Both the position numbers and the translations under genes were made by a program. A model generated the notes under the pieces. That model was given only the letters and a program-made list of their open reading frames with translations, ran no database searches and was not told the DNA's origin. 64,000 nucleotides of DNA. Source: an uncultured Leptotrichia sp. (lineage in GTDB: Bacteria; Fusobacteriota; Fusobacteriia; Fusobacteriales; Leptotrichiaceae). Below are positions 62,791 to 64,000 of the stretch, in pieces (position 1 is the stretch's first letter; every line of letters starts with the position of its first letter). The stretch is taken from assembly GCA_937925095.1 (NCBI GenBank), contig CALEXX010000005.1, positions 1 to 64,000 of the forward strand, in the 5' to 3' direction.

Positions 62791-63906
62791 ATGAAAAAAT
62801 TATTTGTACTTCTGCTACTTTTAATGAGTACAGTTGTATTTTCAGAAACTTTGGGAAGAATAGATTATAGAAGTGGAGTATTTACAGGAACATTAAAAGA
62901 AAATAAGAAGGTTAACATACAGGCAATAAAAGGTAGAACAGAAACAGGATCAGTACTTATACTGGAATTGCCAAATGTAAAAAATAATGCAGTAGATCCT
63001 AGAATTTTAGAAGATTCTTATTTGGATTCGGTAAGTATAACGGAACAGGGAGATGGAGTAAAAATATACTTTTTCCTTAAAGACGGAACAGACTATATTG
63101 TACTGAACTCAAAGAAGGAATTTCAGGTGAAATTTAATAATCCGAATGCACTTTCTTCAGATAATGGAAGAGAAAAAATAAATAACAAAGTAGTGGATAA
63201 TAGAATAAATGAGCCTTCAAGAACAACTGACACAACAGAAAGAAGACCAACTTCAAATAAAAAAGGTACATACACAATAGTTGTAGATCCAGGTCATGGA
63301 GGACACGATTCAGGAGCTGTAGGAAACGGTTACAGGGAAAAAGACCTTGCACTGCAGGTAGGATTAAAATTAGGAAAAGAACTAGGAAAAGACTATAACG
63401 TAATAATGACAAGAACAACAGATATATTTAAAACATTGCAGGAAAGACCTGAAATAGGAAATGTAAGATCTGCTGACCTGTTTGTAAGTGTTCACCTGAA
63501 TTCAGGTGGAAATTCTTCTGCAAGCGGAACTGAAGTATATTATTATGCAAAAAAGGATGCAGATAATTACAGCAGAGATGTAGCTAAGTTTAATAACACG
63601 GTAGACAGTGGAGTTGCAATGTCAGATTACGCTTTAAAGGATATTAATTACAGAATGAATCAGACAAGAAGTTCGGCACTGGCACAGGATGTATTAAATG
63701 GACTTTTAAGTAACTTTGCAATGAAGGACAGAGGAGTAAAGAGTGCAAACTTTGCAGTACTGAGAGGAAGTAATTCTCCTTCAATACTTATAGAACTTGG
63801 ATTTGTGACTAATTATTCAGATGTATCCCAATTTGTAAATGATTTTGATCAGGAAAGAGCCGCAAAAGCCATAGCTGATGCAATAAGAAGACACTTTATG
63901 AAATAG
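62791..63906 (+). CDS. N-acetylmuramoyl-L-alanine amidase (AMIN + Amidase_3)
   Basis: A 371-residue exported enzyme: signal peptide MKKLFVLLLLLMSTVVFS, an AMIN-like beta domain (about 20-115) that targets it to the envelope or septum, a disordered Thr/Arg/Asn-rich linker (about 120-155) and a zinc amidase. Zinc ligands are seen in VVDPGHGGHDSG and YREKDLAL, and in SVHLNSGG, with the catalytic Glu in ILIELGFVTN. It cleaves the stem peptide from peptidoglycan, as in AmiA/B/C during daughter cell separation. AGGAGG precedes the ATG. Confidence 0.93.
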   Translation: MKKLFVLLLLLMSTVVFSETLGRIDYRSGVFTGTLKENKKVNIQAIKGRTETGSVLILELPNVKNNAVDPRILEDSYLDSVSITEQGDGVKIYFFLKDGTDYIVLNSKKEFQVKFNNPNALSSDNGREKINNKVVDNRINEPSRTTDTTERRPTSNKKGTYTIVVDPGHGGHDSGAVGNGYREKDLALQVGLKLGKELGKDYNVIMTRTTDIFKTLQERPEIGNVRSADLFVSVHLNSGGNSSASGTEVYYYAKKDADNYSRDVAKFNNTVDSGVAMSDYALKDINYRMNQTRSSALAQDVLNGLLSNFAMKDRGVKSANFAVLRGSNSPSILIELGFVTNYSDVSQFVNDFDQERAAKAIADAIRRHFMK

Positions 63907-63944
63907 AAGTATTTAAAATAATGAAAGATTGATAGGAGTAAACT

Positions 63945-64000
63945 ATGGAGGGGAATAACAAGGATACAGGTAAAGAAAAGGAAACAGCAGTCAAAAAAAA
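63945..64000 (+). CDS. Start of a gene cut by the window edge
   Basis: An ATG at 63945 with GATAGGAG before it opens a frame (MEGNNKDTGKEKETAVKK) that runs out of the window. The 18 visible residues are charged and cytoplasmic-looking, a style typical of the N-terminal tail before a membrane helix. No family can be named. It follows the amidase gene by 38 bases. Confidence 0.5.
   Translation, partial: MEGNNKDTGKEKETAVKK

Noticed and set aside
1..64000. CRISPR arrays, tRNA or rRNA genes
   Set aside because: I saw no regularly spaced direct repeats of 24-40 bases, no tRNA cloverleaf with its T-loop signature and no rRNA segments; without a covariance search a divergent tRNA could still be missed.

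Overview
The window is AT-rich and reads as a chromosomal segment of an anaerobic, outer-membrane-bearing member of the Fusobacteriota, most likely a Leptotrichia relative. This rests on gene content seen here: Rnf subunits, a class III (anaerobic) ribonucleotide reductase, lipopolysaccharide-type genes (msbA-like exporter, O-antigen ligase, Wzm/Wzt), spoVG, and KilA-N and TnpB remnants. The genus call is inference; no rRNA gene is present to settle it.

Layout. 0-2.8 kb: the start of a TnpB gene cut by the window edge, then three small genes (DUF2262-like, DUF695/RraB-like, small membrane protein) that look like a cluster of orphan immunity-type genes. 2.9-13 kb: a surface-glycan block with an O-antigen ligase facing a long co-directional run of glycosyltransferases, a polysaccharide deacetylase and an MsbA-type exporter. 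13-17 kb: a small exported protein, apbE, rnfC and rnfD, with no rnfG/E/A/B behind them. 17-25 kb: housekeeping genes (mfd, a parvulin-type lipoprotein foldase, an AsmA-like/coiled-coil membrane protein, rqcP, spoVG), a YwaF-like membrane protein and a small outer-membrane barrel. 25-45.6 kb: an O-antigen locus. It holds galU, an initiating phosphoglycosyltransferase, rmlA, glycosyltransferases, the Wzm/Wzt exporter, a GNAT plus DegT pair for an amino sugar, several large membrane proteins, GtrA and DPM1-like proteins, two oxidoreductases, and rmlD. The inner part (about 28.7-44.6 kb) uses CAA for Gln and TTA for Leu far more than its flanks and is probably horizontally acquired.

45.7-58.3 kb: an AAA-ATPase-like/PD-(D/E)XK gene, then a run on the minus strand. 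That run has a low-molecular-weight phosphatase, a sirtuin, dihydroorotate dehydrogenase, an OLD-like ATPase-TOPRIM gene next to a decayed KilA-N gene, guaA, and a three-gene ferric-type ABC importer. 58.4-64 kb: a MITE-like element, nrdD-nrdG under what looks like a textbook pair of NrdR boxes, sfsA, yajC, an N-acetylmuramoyl-L-alanine amidase and the start of one more gene.

How it fits together: nucleotide sugars made by GalU/RmlA/RmlD and the aminotransferase-acetyltransferase pair feed the glycosyltransferases. The initiating transferase would prime undecaprenyl phosphate, and Wzm/Wzt would export the polymer. MsbA would flip the lipid A-core built by the first glycosyltransferase block, and the ligase at 2.9 kb would join the two. 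Best leads for follow-up: the NrdR box pair, the palindromic operator before the ABC importer, the orphan rnfCD pair, a free-standing copy of a membrane-anchored domain also fused to a large putative glycosyltransferase, the KilA-N pseudogene beside an OLD-like nuclease, and a family of dispersed hairpin/MITE repeats.
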